From an uncultured Faecalibaculum sp. (GTDB lineage: Bacteria > Bacillota_I > Bacilli_A > Erysipelotrichales > Erysipelotrichaceae), in NCBI RefSeq assembly GCF_910588395.1, contig NZ_CAJUPA010000014.1:1-56724 (forward strand): DNA of 56,724 nucleotides. Reading direction: 5' to 3'. The notes beneath the pieces were generated by a model. It did not search any database. It was given only the letters and a program-made list of their open reading frames with translations, and was not told the origin of the DNA. Within the stretch, counting starts at the first letter, position 1. Each line of letters opens with the position of its first letter. The position numbers were made by a program, and so were the translations under genes. Positions 50,182 through 56,724 of the stretch are shown piece after piece.

Positions 50182-50631
50182 ATGAAAATGAATGATATTC
50201 TCGATGACAGAGTCATCGACTTGAATGCCCATGCAACGGACAAAGATGACATATTGACTCAGCTGTCCGGAAAACTGCAGAAGGCTGGTTATATAGACAA
50301 TGCTGAAGAATTCAAGAAAGACATTTATCTGCGGGAAGCAGAGGGGTGTACTGGAATTGGCAGCTATATTGCAATCCCCCATGGAAAAAGCGATTCTGTC
50401 ACAAATGTGGGTATTGCCATTGCCAAACTTGATGAAGAAATTGAATGGGAAACCCTGGATGGAAAAGGGGTTAAACTGGTCTTCCTGTTCGCTGTCAGCA
50501 ATGATACGGCGTATGCCCGCAATCATATGCTTCTGCTGGCCGATATTGCCCGTAAACTCGGGAACGATGAGGCAGTGGAATCCATGCTGATGGCAAAGAC
50601 AATTGATGATTTGCGAGCAGTTTTCGGCTGA
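50182..50631 (+). CDS. PTS fructose-type EIIA
   Basis: 149 residues. Phospho-His in GIGSYIAIPHGKSDSV and EIEWETLDGKGVKLVFLFAV, the fructose EIIA pattern. Passes phosphate from HPr to EIIB. AGGAAAT lies just before ATG 50182. Last gene of the operon; with EIIB and EIIC it completes the transporter. Confidence 0.93.
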   Translation: MKMNDILDDRVIDLNAHATDKDDILTQLSGKLQKAGYIDNAEEFKKDIYLREAEGCTGIGSYIAIPHGKSDSVTNVGIAIAKLDEEIEWETLDGKGVKLVFLFAVSNDTAYARNHMLLLADIARKLGNDEAVESMLMAKTIDDLRAVFG

Positions 50632-50665
50632 AACGGCTAATTATGCTTGTGAGAGCTGAAAAATA

Positions 50666-50721
50666 AAAACAGCTGCCTTTAAAACCAGACCTGAATGATC
50701 TGGCTTAGAGGCAGCTGTTTT
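50666..50721 (+). terminator. terminator of the PTS operon
   Basis: AAAACAGCTGCC pairs with GGCAGCTGTTTT (50710-50721), with an inner CCAGA/TCTGG stem. Confidence 0.85.
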
Positions 50722-50790
50722 GCAGTTGCAGCCTGTGGAAATGTGAGAATGCCGGCTGCAGGGGCAGGAGACCGTGACAAGCCGGCATAT

Positions 50791-50825
50791 TTGACGGCAC
50801 CGTATGCCTGTGGGACACTGCAGAC
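50791..50825 (+). promoter_or_regulatory. promoter giving a probably leaderless mRNA
   Basis: TTGACG (50791-50796), 17-base spacer, TG-G-GACACT (50811-50819), then exactly six bases before ATG 50826. No ribosome site. Confidence 0.5.
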
Positions 50826-51410
50826 ATGAAATACACAGTTGTCGATACACTGAACGATGTGCAGGCCCATGTCCGGGTTGCCGGACAGGATCGCCTGCGG
50901 GAAATCTTCCGCTTTCCCCGGGATCAGAAAGATGTCTTCGATCTCATGATGCAGGGAAAATCCATGCCGGAGGTGGAAGAATCCTGTCTCGAAGAAGCCC
51001 GGGCGCTGTCCCATGACCTGGACATGCTGCAGCTGGCCGGGCCGGAATCCCATCTGCTCAAGCCGCTGGAGTATGAAATCATGAAGATCCCCGGGGGCAC
51101 CGGATGGCAGGTGGAGGTGCTGAAGCCCTGGCTGCTGCCGCTGTCTGTCTTCCGGCGCTACCACACCCTGACCCCGGCAGAAGAACGGATCCTGACCGGG
51201 CAGCTGACAGAAGCGCTGAGAGAAGCAAAAAAAGCCCGGCTGGAACTGGGCCGGGTGACGGACAGACATATTTATCTGACCGGAGAGAATCAGTTTGTGC
51301 TGGATGGATTTGACAAAGCGGGGGACCGGGATGACCTCTCGGATCTGGCGGATCTTGTCTGCGATCCGGCGCTGCGGGAAGAACTGCAGGGAAAACCGCT
51401 CTTCGGCTGA
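50826..51410 (+). CDS. hypothetical protein, distant kinase C-lobe resemblance
   Basis: 194 residues, soluble. The stretch LELGRVTDRHIYLTGENQFVLDGFDKAGDRDDLSDLADLVCD looks like the end of the catalytic loop and the activation segment of Ser/Thr kinases (HRDxKxxNIxL...DFG), but the HRD motif is not kept and DFG reads DGF. No P-loop or ATP-Lys is seen. It could be a pseudokinase fragment or an unrelated fold; I do not assign a function. It ends 8 bases from the convergent recQ stop with no terminator between. Confidence 0.6.
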   Translation: MKYTVVDTLNDVQAHVRVAGQDRLREIFRFPRDQKDVFDLMMQGKSMPEVEESCLEEARALSHDLDMLQLAGPESHLLKPLEYEIMKIPGGTGWQVEVLKPWLLPLSVFRRYHTLTPAEERILTGQLTEALREAKKARLELGRVTDRHIYLTGENQFVLDGFDKAGDRDDLSDLADLVCDPALREELQGKPLFG

Positions 51411-51418
51411 GGGCAGAA

Positions 51419-53251
51419 TCAGTCTTCCGCTTCTTCCTCCTGCCCGTTTTCCCGGTTCCATTTCTGAATGGTCCGCAGAAAGGCATTGCCGTATTTCCGG
51501 AATTTCACATCCCCCACGCCCTGTACCCGAAGCATGTCGCTTTTCGTGCAGGGCTTTTTGGCAGCCATGGCGTGCAGCGTGGCATCGTTGAAGACCGCAT
51601 AGGCCGGGATTCTGTGCCCGGAAGCCAGTTCCCTTCGGGTCTGCCGCAGGGCTTCGAAGAGATCGTCGCTTTCCGCCAGCACGGTATAGCGCTGCGTGGA
51701 GGTGGCGGTTTTCACCACCACCGGGCTGTGGGAGGAAATGGTCCGGACGGCTTTTTTAGTCAGGGACAGCACCGGGTAGTCTCCGGTGATCTGCAGATAG
51801 CCGTTTTCACACAGCTGCCCGGTCAGTTCCTCCAGGGATTTCGCTGTGTGTTCCCGGAGCTTGCCGTAAGCCGGGTTGTCTTTCAGGTTCCGGCTGCGGA
51901 TGAATTCCGTGTCCGCCCCCCGCAGCACTTCGATCACCCGCTTCTGCCCGAACCGGGACCCGGTGCGGATGATTCCCGCAAACAGCGCCATGGCCACGGC
52001 TGTCACATCCCGGTCTTCGTAATCCGCCAGACAGTTGGAGCATTTGCCGCAGTCTTCCTTCGGGTCCTCCCCGAAATACCGCAGGATCTGGGAACGCAGA
52101 CAGCTGGTGGACTGGGCGTAGGCCCGCATCTGAAACAGCCGGTCCATGTCCCGCTTCTGCACCAGCGCGGCTTCTTCAGCCGACAGCTCCGGGTTGGGTT
52201 CGCCGTTTTCAATCATGAACGTCTGCAGCCGCAGGTCCTGGGGGCTGTAGAGCAGAATGCACTGCGCCGGATCTCCATCCCGTCCCGCCCGTCCTGCTTC
52301 CTGGTAGTAGGCTTCCATGGACCCGGGCATCTGATAATGGACCACATAGCGCACATCCGGCTTGTTGATGCCCATGCCGAAGGCATTGGTGGCCACGATC
52401 ACCGGGATCCGGTCATAGATGAAGTCATCCTGTGTCTGCCGCCGTTTCTCTTCGCTCATTCCCGCATGATAGGGCCGGGCGGACAAGCCGAGTTTCTGCA
52501 GATGCTCCGCCACTTCCTCCACTGTTTTGCGGGTGGCGCAATAGACAATGCCCGACTGATCCTGCCGCTGCCGGATGATGTGAGCCAGGGCGCTTTTCCG
52601 GTCGGATTCCCGCCGCACCTGCCAGGTGAGATTGGGCCGGTCAAAGCCGGTGACCACCAGCGCGGGATTCTGCAGCCCCAGCAGGCTGATGATCTGCTTT
52701 CTCACCGGTGTGGTGGCCGTGGCGGTGAAGGCAGCCACAGGAGGACGCTTTGGAAGAGAGTCGATGAACTCCCGGATTTTGAGATAGGAAGGCCGGAAAT
52801 CCTGCCCCCACTGAGAGACACAGTGGGCCTCGTCCACCGCAATCAGGCTGATCTCCAGCTCCCGGCAGATGTCCAGAAACGCCGGCGCCGTCAGCCGCTC
52901 CGGAGCGGCGTAGACAATCCTGTACTGTCCCTGCCGCATCCGGGCCAGAGCCGTCCGGTACTGCCCGGCGCTCAGGGACCGGTTGAAATAGGCAGCGGGG
53001 ATGCCCGCTGCCAGCAGTTCCCGGACCTGGTCCTGCATGAGGGAAATCAGCGGGGAGATCACCAGGGTGATCCCCGGCAGCGTCAGAGCCGGGACCTGGA
53101 AACAGACGGATTTTCCGGCACCTGTGGGCATCACCGCCAGCAGATCCTGTCCGGCAAGAATGGTATTCACGGCCTGTTCCTGCCCCGGCCGGAAGGAGTC
53201 ATAGCCAAAATATGTGTTCAGCGCTTCCAGAGCGCGGGTCGGTTCCTGCAT
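51419..53251 (-). CDS. recQ: RecQ-type ATP-dependent DNA helicase
   Basis: 610 residues, as E. coli RecQ. Walker A MPTGAGKS, DEAH box LIAVDEAHCVSQWGQDFRPSY, motif VI QEAGRAGRDG, Zn-binding CLRSQILRYFGEDPKEDCGKCSNC, winged helix, and a C-terminal HRDC domain (LFEALRQTRRELASGHRIPAYAVFNDATLHAMA). 3'-5' unwinding in recombination repair. The start at 53251 lies exactly six bases after an extended -10 (TG-G-TATGAT on the minus strand) with no ribosome site, so the mRNA is probably leaderless; an upstream in-frame ATG at 53311 would lie before that promoter. Confidence 0.95.
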   Translation of the reverse strand: MQEPTRALEALNTYFGYDSFRPGQEQAVNTILAGQDLLAVMPTGAGKSVCFQVPALTLPGITLVISPLISLMQDQVRELLAAGIPAAYFNRSLSAGQYRTALARMRQGQYRIVYAAPERLTAPAFLDICRELEISLIAVDEAHCVSQWGQDFRPSYLKIREFIDSLPKRPPVAAFTATATTPVRKQIISLLGLQNPALVVTGFDRPNLTWQVRRESDRKSALAHIIRQRQDQSGIVYCATRKTVEEVAEHLQKLGLSARPYHAGMSEEKRRQTQDDFIYDRIPVIVATNAFGMGINKPDVRYVVHYQMPGSMEAYYQEAGRAGRDGDPAQCILLYSPQDLRLQTFMIENGEPNPELSAEEAALVQKRDMDRLFQMRAYAQSTSCLRSQILRYFGEDPKEDCGKCSNCLADYEDRDVTAVAMALFAGIIRTGSRFGQKRVIEVLRGADTEFIRSRNLKDNPAYGKLREHTAKSLEELTGQLCENGYLQITGDYPVLSLTKKAVRTISSHSPVVVKTATSTQRYTVLAESDDLFEALRQTRRELASGHRIPAYAVFNDATLHAMAAKKPCTKSDMLRVQGVGDVKFRKYGNAFLRTIQKWNRENGQEEEAED

Positions 53252-53266
53252 GGAAGCATCATACCA
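53252..53266 (-). promoter_or_regulatory. extended -10 promoter of recQ
   Basis: On the minus strand TGGTATGAT is followed by six bases and the recQ ATG. The -35 region is weak. Confidence 0.5.
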
Positions 53267-53290
53267 CGGGCAGCACCGGGACGAAGGCGG

Positions 53291-53325
53291 AAAAAAGTCC
53301 TGCAGGTTCACAGGTCCTGCAGGAC
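53291..53325 (-). terminator. terminator of the 54816-53365 CHAP gene
   Basis: GTCCTGCAGG (53297-53306) and CCTGCAGGAC (53316-53325); on the minus strand the stem runs into TTTTTT. Confidence 0.85.
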
Positions 53326-53364
53326 GTATGGCTGATCAATGAGCCGGTTATACCCGGGAAAAAA

Positions 53365-54816
53365 CTATCTCCAGGCCACGGCGATGTCGATCTGGTACGG
53401 GTTGGTGAGGGCGAACTCGCCGGTGTCGCAGACGATGCCGGTTCCCAGCGACGTTTCCACCAGGGAGCCTCTGGGGTGAACCCGGAGATCGGCAGCCACC
53501 ATGATGTAGCGGCCGAGCATCTTGCATCCGTCGGAGCGTACCCAGTACAGATCCTTGTTGCCCATGGCCCGCATGATGTTCACCACACCGGTCATGGGAA
53601 GGTTGTAGTAGGTTTCCTTGCCGGAGGGACCCATGATGGTGCCGGTCTGCCGGTCAAGGGGCTGTCCGTGCCAGACACCTTCCACTTCGTCGAAGCTGAA
53701 GTATTCCAGGTCGCCGAACTCGGTGTCTTCCAGTTCTTTGGAGCGGTCCTGGAATACCGTGTGGTTGTATTCGGGGTGTTCTGCATCCAGGATGGGGTTG
53801 GCGTAAGTGACCTGCCCGTAGGCCTGTTCCAGAATTTCCGGGGTCACCACGCTGGTTTTCCAGTCCAGTGTGGCTTCTTCCCACACCGGGTTGGAGATGC
53901 CGTCGAAGTTGGCTTCCTGGATGAGCATCAGGTCCTGTTCTTCATCCACGGCCAGCACGATGCCCACGTGGTTGTGGTCATAGTCGCTGGAGAATACGGC
54001 ACCGGCTTCGGGTGTATCGGAGCGGACGAACTTGTCCGGGTGCGCTGCCAGCAGCTGATCCACACACTGATTGCCGTTTCCGGTGAAGCCGGGATCGAAG
54101 CCGTAGATTTCATAGAAGCGGCCCCAGGCAAACCAGGTGCACTGTCCCCAGAGCGCCGGTGTGTTGTAGGAGCTGGAAGAGCCTTTCCAGGCTTTGGCGT
54201 TGTCAAAGTCCGGCAGCAGGTGGATGTCCCCGAGGCCGGGGATGGTCAGCCGTGCGTCTTCCATGGTGTTGATGACCTTCAGCGGCGCATAGGGGCCGGC
54301 GGGAAGGGGATAGGTGGTGTTGTCCGGAGATGCCGGTTCATAGGGTGCCACCGGAACTGCAGGCTGCACGGGAGCCGGCTGTTCGGGTGCCGGCGTCTCC
54401 GGCTGTTCGGGCCCGGCCGGTTCTTCGGGTTCTTCCGGATTTTCCGGTTCCTCGGGATCCTCGGGCTCCTCAGGATCTTTCGGCTCCTCCGGTTCGTCGG
54501 GGTCCTTCGGTTCTTCAGGTTCCTCCGGTTTGTCCGGAGTCTCCGGCTTGTCGGTGTCATCCGGTTCTTCCGGTGTGACCGGTTCCTGCGGCTGGTCCGG
54601 AGTTTCGGGTGCCGCCGGGGTGTCTCCCTCTTCCGGGAGAACGGGGTCTGTATTGGTGATGTCGGAATCCGCTGTTCCAGGCTGGTCTGTGCTGGCGGAT
54701 GAAGAGCCCTCCTGGCCGTCATCCGGTACAATGGTTTCAGCAAAGACAGTCAAACCCGCTGCCTGGGCGGAAATACAAACAGCCGTCAGAGCTGCAAATA
54801 ATTTCTTCGTGTTCAT
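53365..54816 (-). CDS. secreted Pro/Glu-stalked CHAP protein with C-terminal 3D-like domain
   Basis: 483 residues. Signal peptide (cleavage near TVFA); a long Pro/Glu/Asp/Lys repeat stalk (about 45-150, units such as PEEPEDPEEPENPEEPEEP); a CHAP domain (about 195-330) with the catalytic Cys in WGQCTWFAWGRF and His in DHNHVGIVLAV; and a C-terminal domain ending RYIMVAADLRVHPRGSLVETSLGTGIVCDTGEFALTNPYQIDIAV, which resembles the 3D (Asp-box) domain of cell-wall lytic proteins. Wall hydrolase with two catalytic-type modules and a wall-spanning stalk. Close paralogue of 44064-44741. Confidence 0.85.
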   Translation of the reverse strand: MNTKKLFAALTAVCISAQAAGLTVFAETIVPDDGQEGSSSASTDQPGTADSDITNTDPVLPEEGDTPAAPETPDQPQEPVTPEEPDDTDKPETPDKPEEPEEPKDPDEPEEPKDPEEPEDPEEPENPEEPEEPAGPEQPETPAPEQPAPVQPAVPVAPYEPASPDNTTYPLPAGPYAPLKVINTMEDARLTIPGLGDIHLLPDFDNAKAWKGSSSSYNTPALWGQCTWFAWGRFYEIYGFDPGFTGNGNQCVDQLLAAHPDKFVRSDTPEAGAVFSSDYDHNHVGIVLAVDEEQDLMLIQEANFDGISNPVWEEATLDWKTSVVTPEILEQAYGQVTYANPILDAEHPEYNHTVFQDRSKELEDTEFGDLEYFSFDEVEGVWHGQPLDRQTGTIMGPSGKETYYNLPMTGVVNIMRAMGNKDLYWVRSDGCKMLGRYIMVAADLRVHPRGSLVETSLGTGIVCDTGEFALTNPYQIDIAVAWR

Positions 54817-54941
54817 AATCGGTATCTGAAACTGTTTTCCTTTCCTTTCCTGTTCTTTCTTCGTCTTTCCTCACCATTCTATCATATCCCGCTGCCGCAA
54901 GGTTTATCCTTTTTATAACAATTTCCGAAAAAATAGAGAAT

Positions 54942-55989
54942 ATGACCATCATGAAACAGGTTCCAAAGATAATTCTGACGATTTTTGTCTTGATTTGCAT
55001 TTTCCTTGTAATGAACGCGCAATGGATTGCCCTTCTGACATTTGTAATGATTTCCCTGGCAGGACTCGTTCTTTTTTCCCGGATTCTGGCACGGTTTGCC
55101 CTGGACCGGAAAGCCCGGCTGAATCTGGCATCGTATTTCGATTACGAGACAGAGCACAGCTGGCCGGATTTTCGGGCAGCCGCCGCACGGCTTGGGCAGA
55201 ACCGTCAGACCTGGACCATGACCAGCCGGGACGGGCTGCACCTGGAGGCGGGATACCGGCTGGGAGAGCCGGAGAGTCACAACTGGGTCATTCTCTGCCA
55301 CGGATATGGCGATGACGCGCCAGATGGCATGGCCAAATACGCCCAGTCCTATATAAAGAAAGGCTGGCATAAAGAAAGGCTGGCATATCCTGACACCGGC
55401 AGCACGGGCTCATGGAGGAAGTGAAGGTCGCTATATTGGCATGGGCTGGCCGGAGCGGCTGGACATCTGTGACTGGATCGGGGAAATCCGCCGGAAGGAC
55501 CCAAAGGCTGAAGTGGTCCTGCATGGGGTCTCCATGGGCGGCGCCACGGTGCTCAATGCAGCGGGAGAGCAGCCTGAGGGACTGCAGGCTGTGGTGGCAG
55601 ACTGCGCCTTTACGGGAATCCGGGAAGAGTTCGCAGCCCAGGCCCGGGCTTTGTTTGGACTGCCATCTTTTCCGGTGCTGGATCTGGCAGTGGTGTGGGC
55701 CGGTAAGTGGATCGGGACCAGCCTGAAGCAGACCAGCACCACTGCCCAGACAGCCGGAATCAAAGTCCCGGTGCTGTTTATTCACGGTGCCCGGGATGAG
55801 TTTGTTCCTTTTGAAATGCTGGACCGGAATTTTGACGCCTGCAGGAGCCCGAAAACAAAGCTGGTCATTCCGGATGCTGCCCATGCAAATTCGGTATTCA
55901 AGGATCCGCAGTACGGTGAAAAAGTGATGGCGTTTCTGGAGAAGGTCAAATCGGGTGAAGAGATCCGGGATATGTATGATGGCAGCTGA
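54942..55989 (+). pseudogene. alpha/beta hydrolase, frameshifted by a 16-bp tandem duplication
   Basis: A membrane-anchored alpha/beta hydrolase (DUF-type serine esterase) split into two frames. The first part (from 54942 or 54951) has two N-terminal hydrophobic segments and NWVILCHGYGDDAPDGMAKYAQSYIKKGWH; the second (to 55989) has the nucleophile elbow GVSMGGAT, the catalytic Asp in HGARDEFVPFEM and the His in DAAHANSVF. Between them AAAGAAAGGCTGGCAT stands twice in tandem (55355-55370 and 55371-55386). Removing one copy restores one frame reading KKGWHILTPAARAHGGSEGRYIGMGW across the joint. It may be a true mutation, a slippage switch or an assembly error. Confidence 0.85.
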
Positions 55990-56126
55990 GCCGGTGATGA
56001 AAGAGGGAGAAGTGTCACCGGCGGAAATTTCCGGCGAAAAGTAATGGACAGAGGGAGCTGGAAGAGATATAGTAAACAGGCAGTCCGGCGGAAGTCGGTC
56101 GGCAGAAACAGAAGTTCAAAAAATGC
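55990..56126. other. short gap with hairpins, no gene
   Basis: GCCGGTGA (55990-55997) pairs with TCACCGGC (56015-56022), without a T run. Nothing else recognised before the tRNA promoter. Confidence 0.4.
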
Positions 56127-56155
56127 TTGCATCGGGTTCTGAAATCTGATATAGT
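56127..56155 (+). promoter_or_regulatory. promoter of the tRNA cluster
   Basis: TTGCAT (56127-56132), 17-base spacer, TATAGT (56150-56155), 23 bases before the first tRNA. Confidence 0.75.
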
Positions 56156-56178
56156 AAGTGAGCACTTGATGAACAAAT

Positions 56179-56255
56179 GCGCCCATAGCTCAATTGGACA
56201 GAGCGTTTGACTACGGATCAAAAGGTTGCGGGTTCGACTCCTACTGGGCGCGCCA
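56179..56255 (+). tRNA. tRNA-Arg (anticodon ACG), CCA encoded
   Basis: Acceptor GCGCCCA pairs with TGGGCGC, loop CTACGGA gives anticodon ACG, T arm GGGTTCGACTCC, followed by G and CCA. Confidence 0.95.
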
Positions 56256-56267
56256 TTATGTTTTTAC

Positions 56268-56344
56268 CGGGATGTAGCACAGCTTGGTAGTGCACTTGGT
56301 TTGGGACCAAGGGGTCGCAGGTTCAAATCCTGTCATCCCGACCA
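56268..56344 (+). tRNA. tRNA-Pro (anticodon TGG), CCA encoded
   Basis: Acceptor CGGGATG pairs with CATCCCG, loop TTTGGGA gives TGG, then A and CCA. Confidence 0.95.
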
Positions 56345-56374
56345 TCCTAAAGAAAACTGAATCCCGTTAACTCT

Positions 56375-56451
56375 GGCTGGATAGCTTAGTTGGCTAGAGC
56401 ATCCGGTTCATACCCGGAAGGTCGTGAGTTCGAGTCTCACTCCAGCCACCA
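56375..56451 (+). tRNA. tRNA-Met (elongator, anticodon CAT), CCA encoded
   Basis: Acceptor GGCTGGA pairs with TCCAGCC, anticodon CAT in TTCATAC. It lacks initiator features (no C1-A72 mismatch, no three G-C pairs in the anticodon stem), so it is taken as elongator Met. Confidence 0.85.
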
Positions 56452-56460
56452 ACTGTTTTT

Positions 56461-56537
56461 GGACCCTTAGCTCAGTTGGTCAGAGCATCCGGCTCATAAC
56501 CGGCGGGTCGTAGGTTCGAGTCCTACAGGGTCCACCA
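56461..56537 (+). tRNA. tRNA-Ile2 (CAT anticodon, lysidine type), CCA encoded
   Basis: Acceptor GGACCCT pairs with AGGGTCC. The D arm CTCAGTTGGTCAGAGCA and CTCATAA loop match the Firmicute Ile2 tRNA whose C34 becomes lysidine (by TilS), not Met. Confidence 0.8.
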
Positions 56538-56548
56538 CTTGTTTACAT

Positions 56549-56639
56549 GGAGAAGTACCCAAGTGGCTGAAGGGTCCGGTCTTGAAAACCGGCAGGTCGT
56601 GTAAGCGGCGCATGGGTTCGAATCCCATCTTCTCCGCCA
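56549..56639 (+). tRNA. tRNA-Ser (anticodon TGA), CCA encoded
   Basis: 91 bases with a long variable arm (GTCGTGTAAGCGGCGC region), acceptor GGAGAAG pairs with CTTCTCC, loop CTTGAAA gives TGA. Confidence 0.95.
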
Positions 56640-56671
56640 TATTTTCAAAAGTTTAACAAACTTATTTACAT

Positions 56672-56724
<53 letters not shown>

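Noticed and set aside
51572..53335. 587-residue plus-strand frame opposite recQ
   Set aside because: Shadow of recQ; no ribosome site or recognisable domain.
53212..54702. 496-residue plus-strand frame with FLGILGLLRIFRLLRF-like repeats
   Set aside because: These are the complement of the Pro/Glu stalk repeats of the minus-strand CHAP protein, not a membrane protein.
56375..56537. Two elongator Met tRNAs (both with CAT anticodon)
   Set aside because: The second matches the Firmicute Ile2 tRNA in acceptor and D arms, so only the first is called Met.

Overview
The window looks like a chromosomal segment of a fairly GC-rich Firmicute, most likely from the Erysipelotrichia (a gut relative of Faecalibaculum, Allobaculum or Dubosiella). 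The reasons are the uvrA-hprK pair, a cyclic-di-AMP PII-like receptor, AGGAGG ribosome sites, a sortase-built pilus locus with repeated HxH/Cys adhesin units, CHAP-type secreted hydrolases and an IS110 element. The family placement is an inference from gene style, not from any search.

Layout. 1-20.1 kb is core metabolism: uvrA-hprK, trxB, a serine recombinase, a rubrerythrin-like protein and a c-di-AMP receptor (minus strand), a polysaccharide deacetylase, purD-fhs, a DeoR regulator divergent from an hxlA-hxlB-cupin operon, an AI-2E-type permease, purF, trxA, a first catalytically dead serine-recombinase-like protein, an aldehyde dehydrogenase and a GNAT protein. 20.5-34.8 kb is accessory DNA. 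It starts with yhfZ and an IS110 transposase, then a pilus operon headed by a second dead serine-recombinase-like protein (small coiled-coil protein, signal peptidase, 1326-residue adhesin, major pilin, sortase, minor pilin). A minus-strand block follows with a Fic-like protein and two paralogous coiled-coil proteins, set among repeated hairpins. 34.8-42.6 kb is a complete yhf-type operon (yhfY, yhfT, yhfU, an extra amidase-signature protein, php, yhfS, yhfX, yhfW). Then come a two-subunit ThrE-type exporter, a CHAP hydrolase, a fructose-type PTS operon with two class II aldolases and a PRD regulator, a kinase-like hypothetical, recQ, a second CHAP protein, a frameshifted alpha/beta hydrolase, and a tRNA cluster (Arg, Pro, Met, Ile2, Ser, and the start of fMet).

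How parts fit. The yhf operon is of unknown function in well-studied bacteria; here it carries an extra amidase-like gene, and its regulator yhfZ sits 13 kb away, across the accessory block. Both the yhfZ promoter and the yhfY promoter carry TTTGTA(C/T)-type operator-like repeats, which supports a former or continuing regulatory link. The two dead serine recombinases keep the C-terminal helix-turn-helix but have lost the nucleophilic serine and the catalytic arginines. Each is preceded by a ~22-bp palindrome that overlaps a TATACT -10-like element, so they look like recombinases turned into transcription factors, one of them leading the pilus operon. Three unrelated genes (18051, 50826 and recQ) share an extended -10 box placed exactly six bases before ATG with no Shine-Dalgarno sequence, which suggests leaderless mRNAs.

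All calls come from reading the sequence; nothing was aligned by software. Promoter and operator calls are the least certain.
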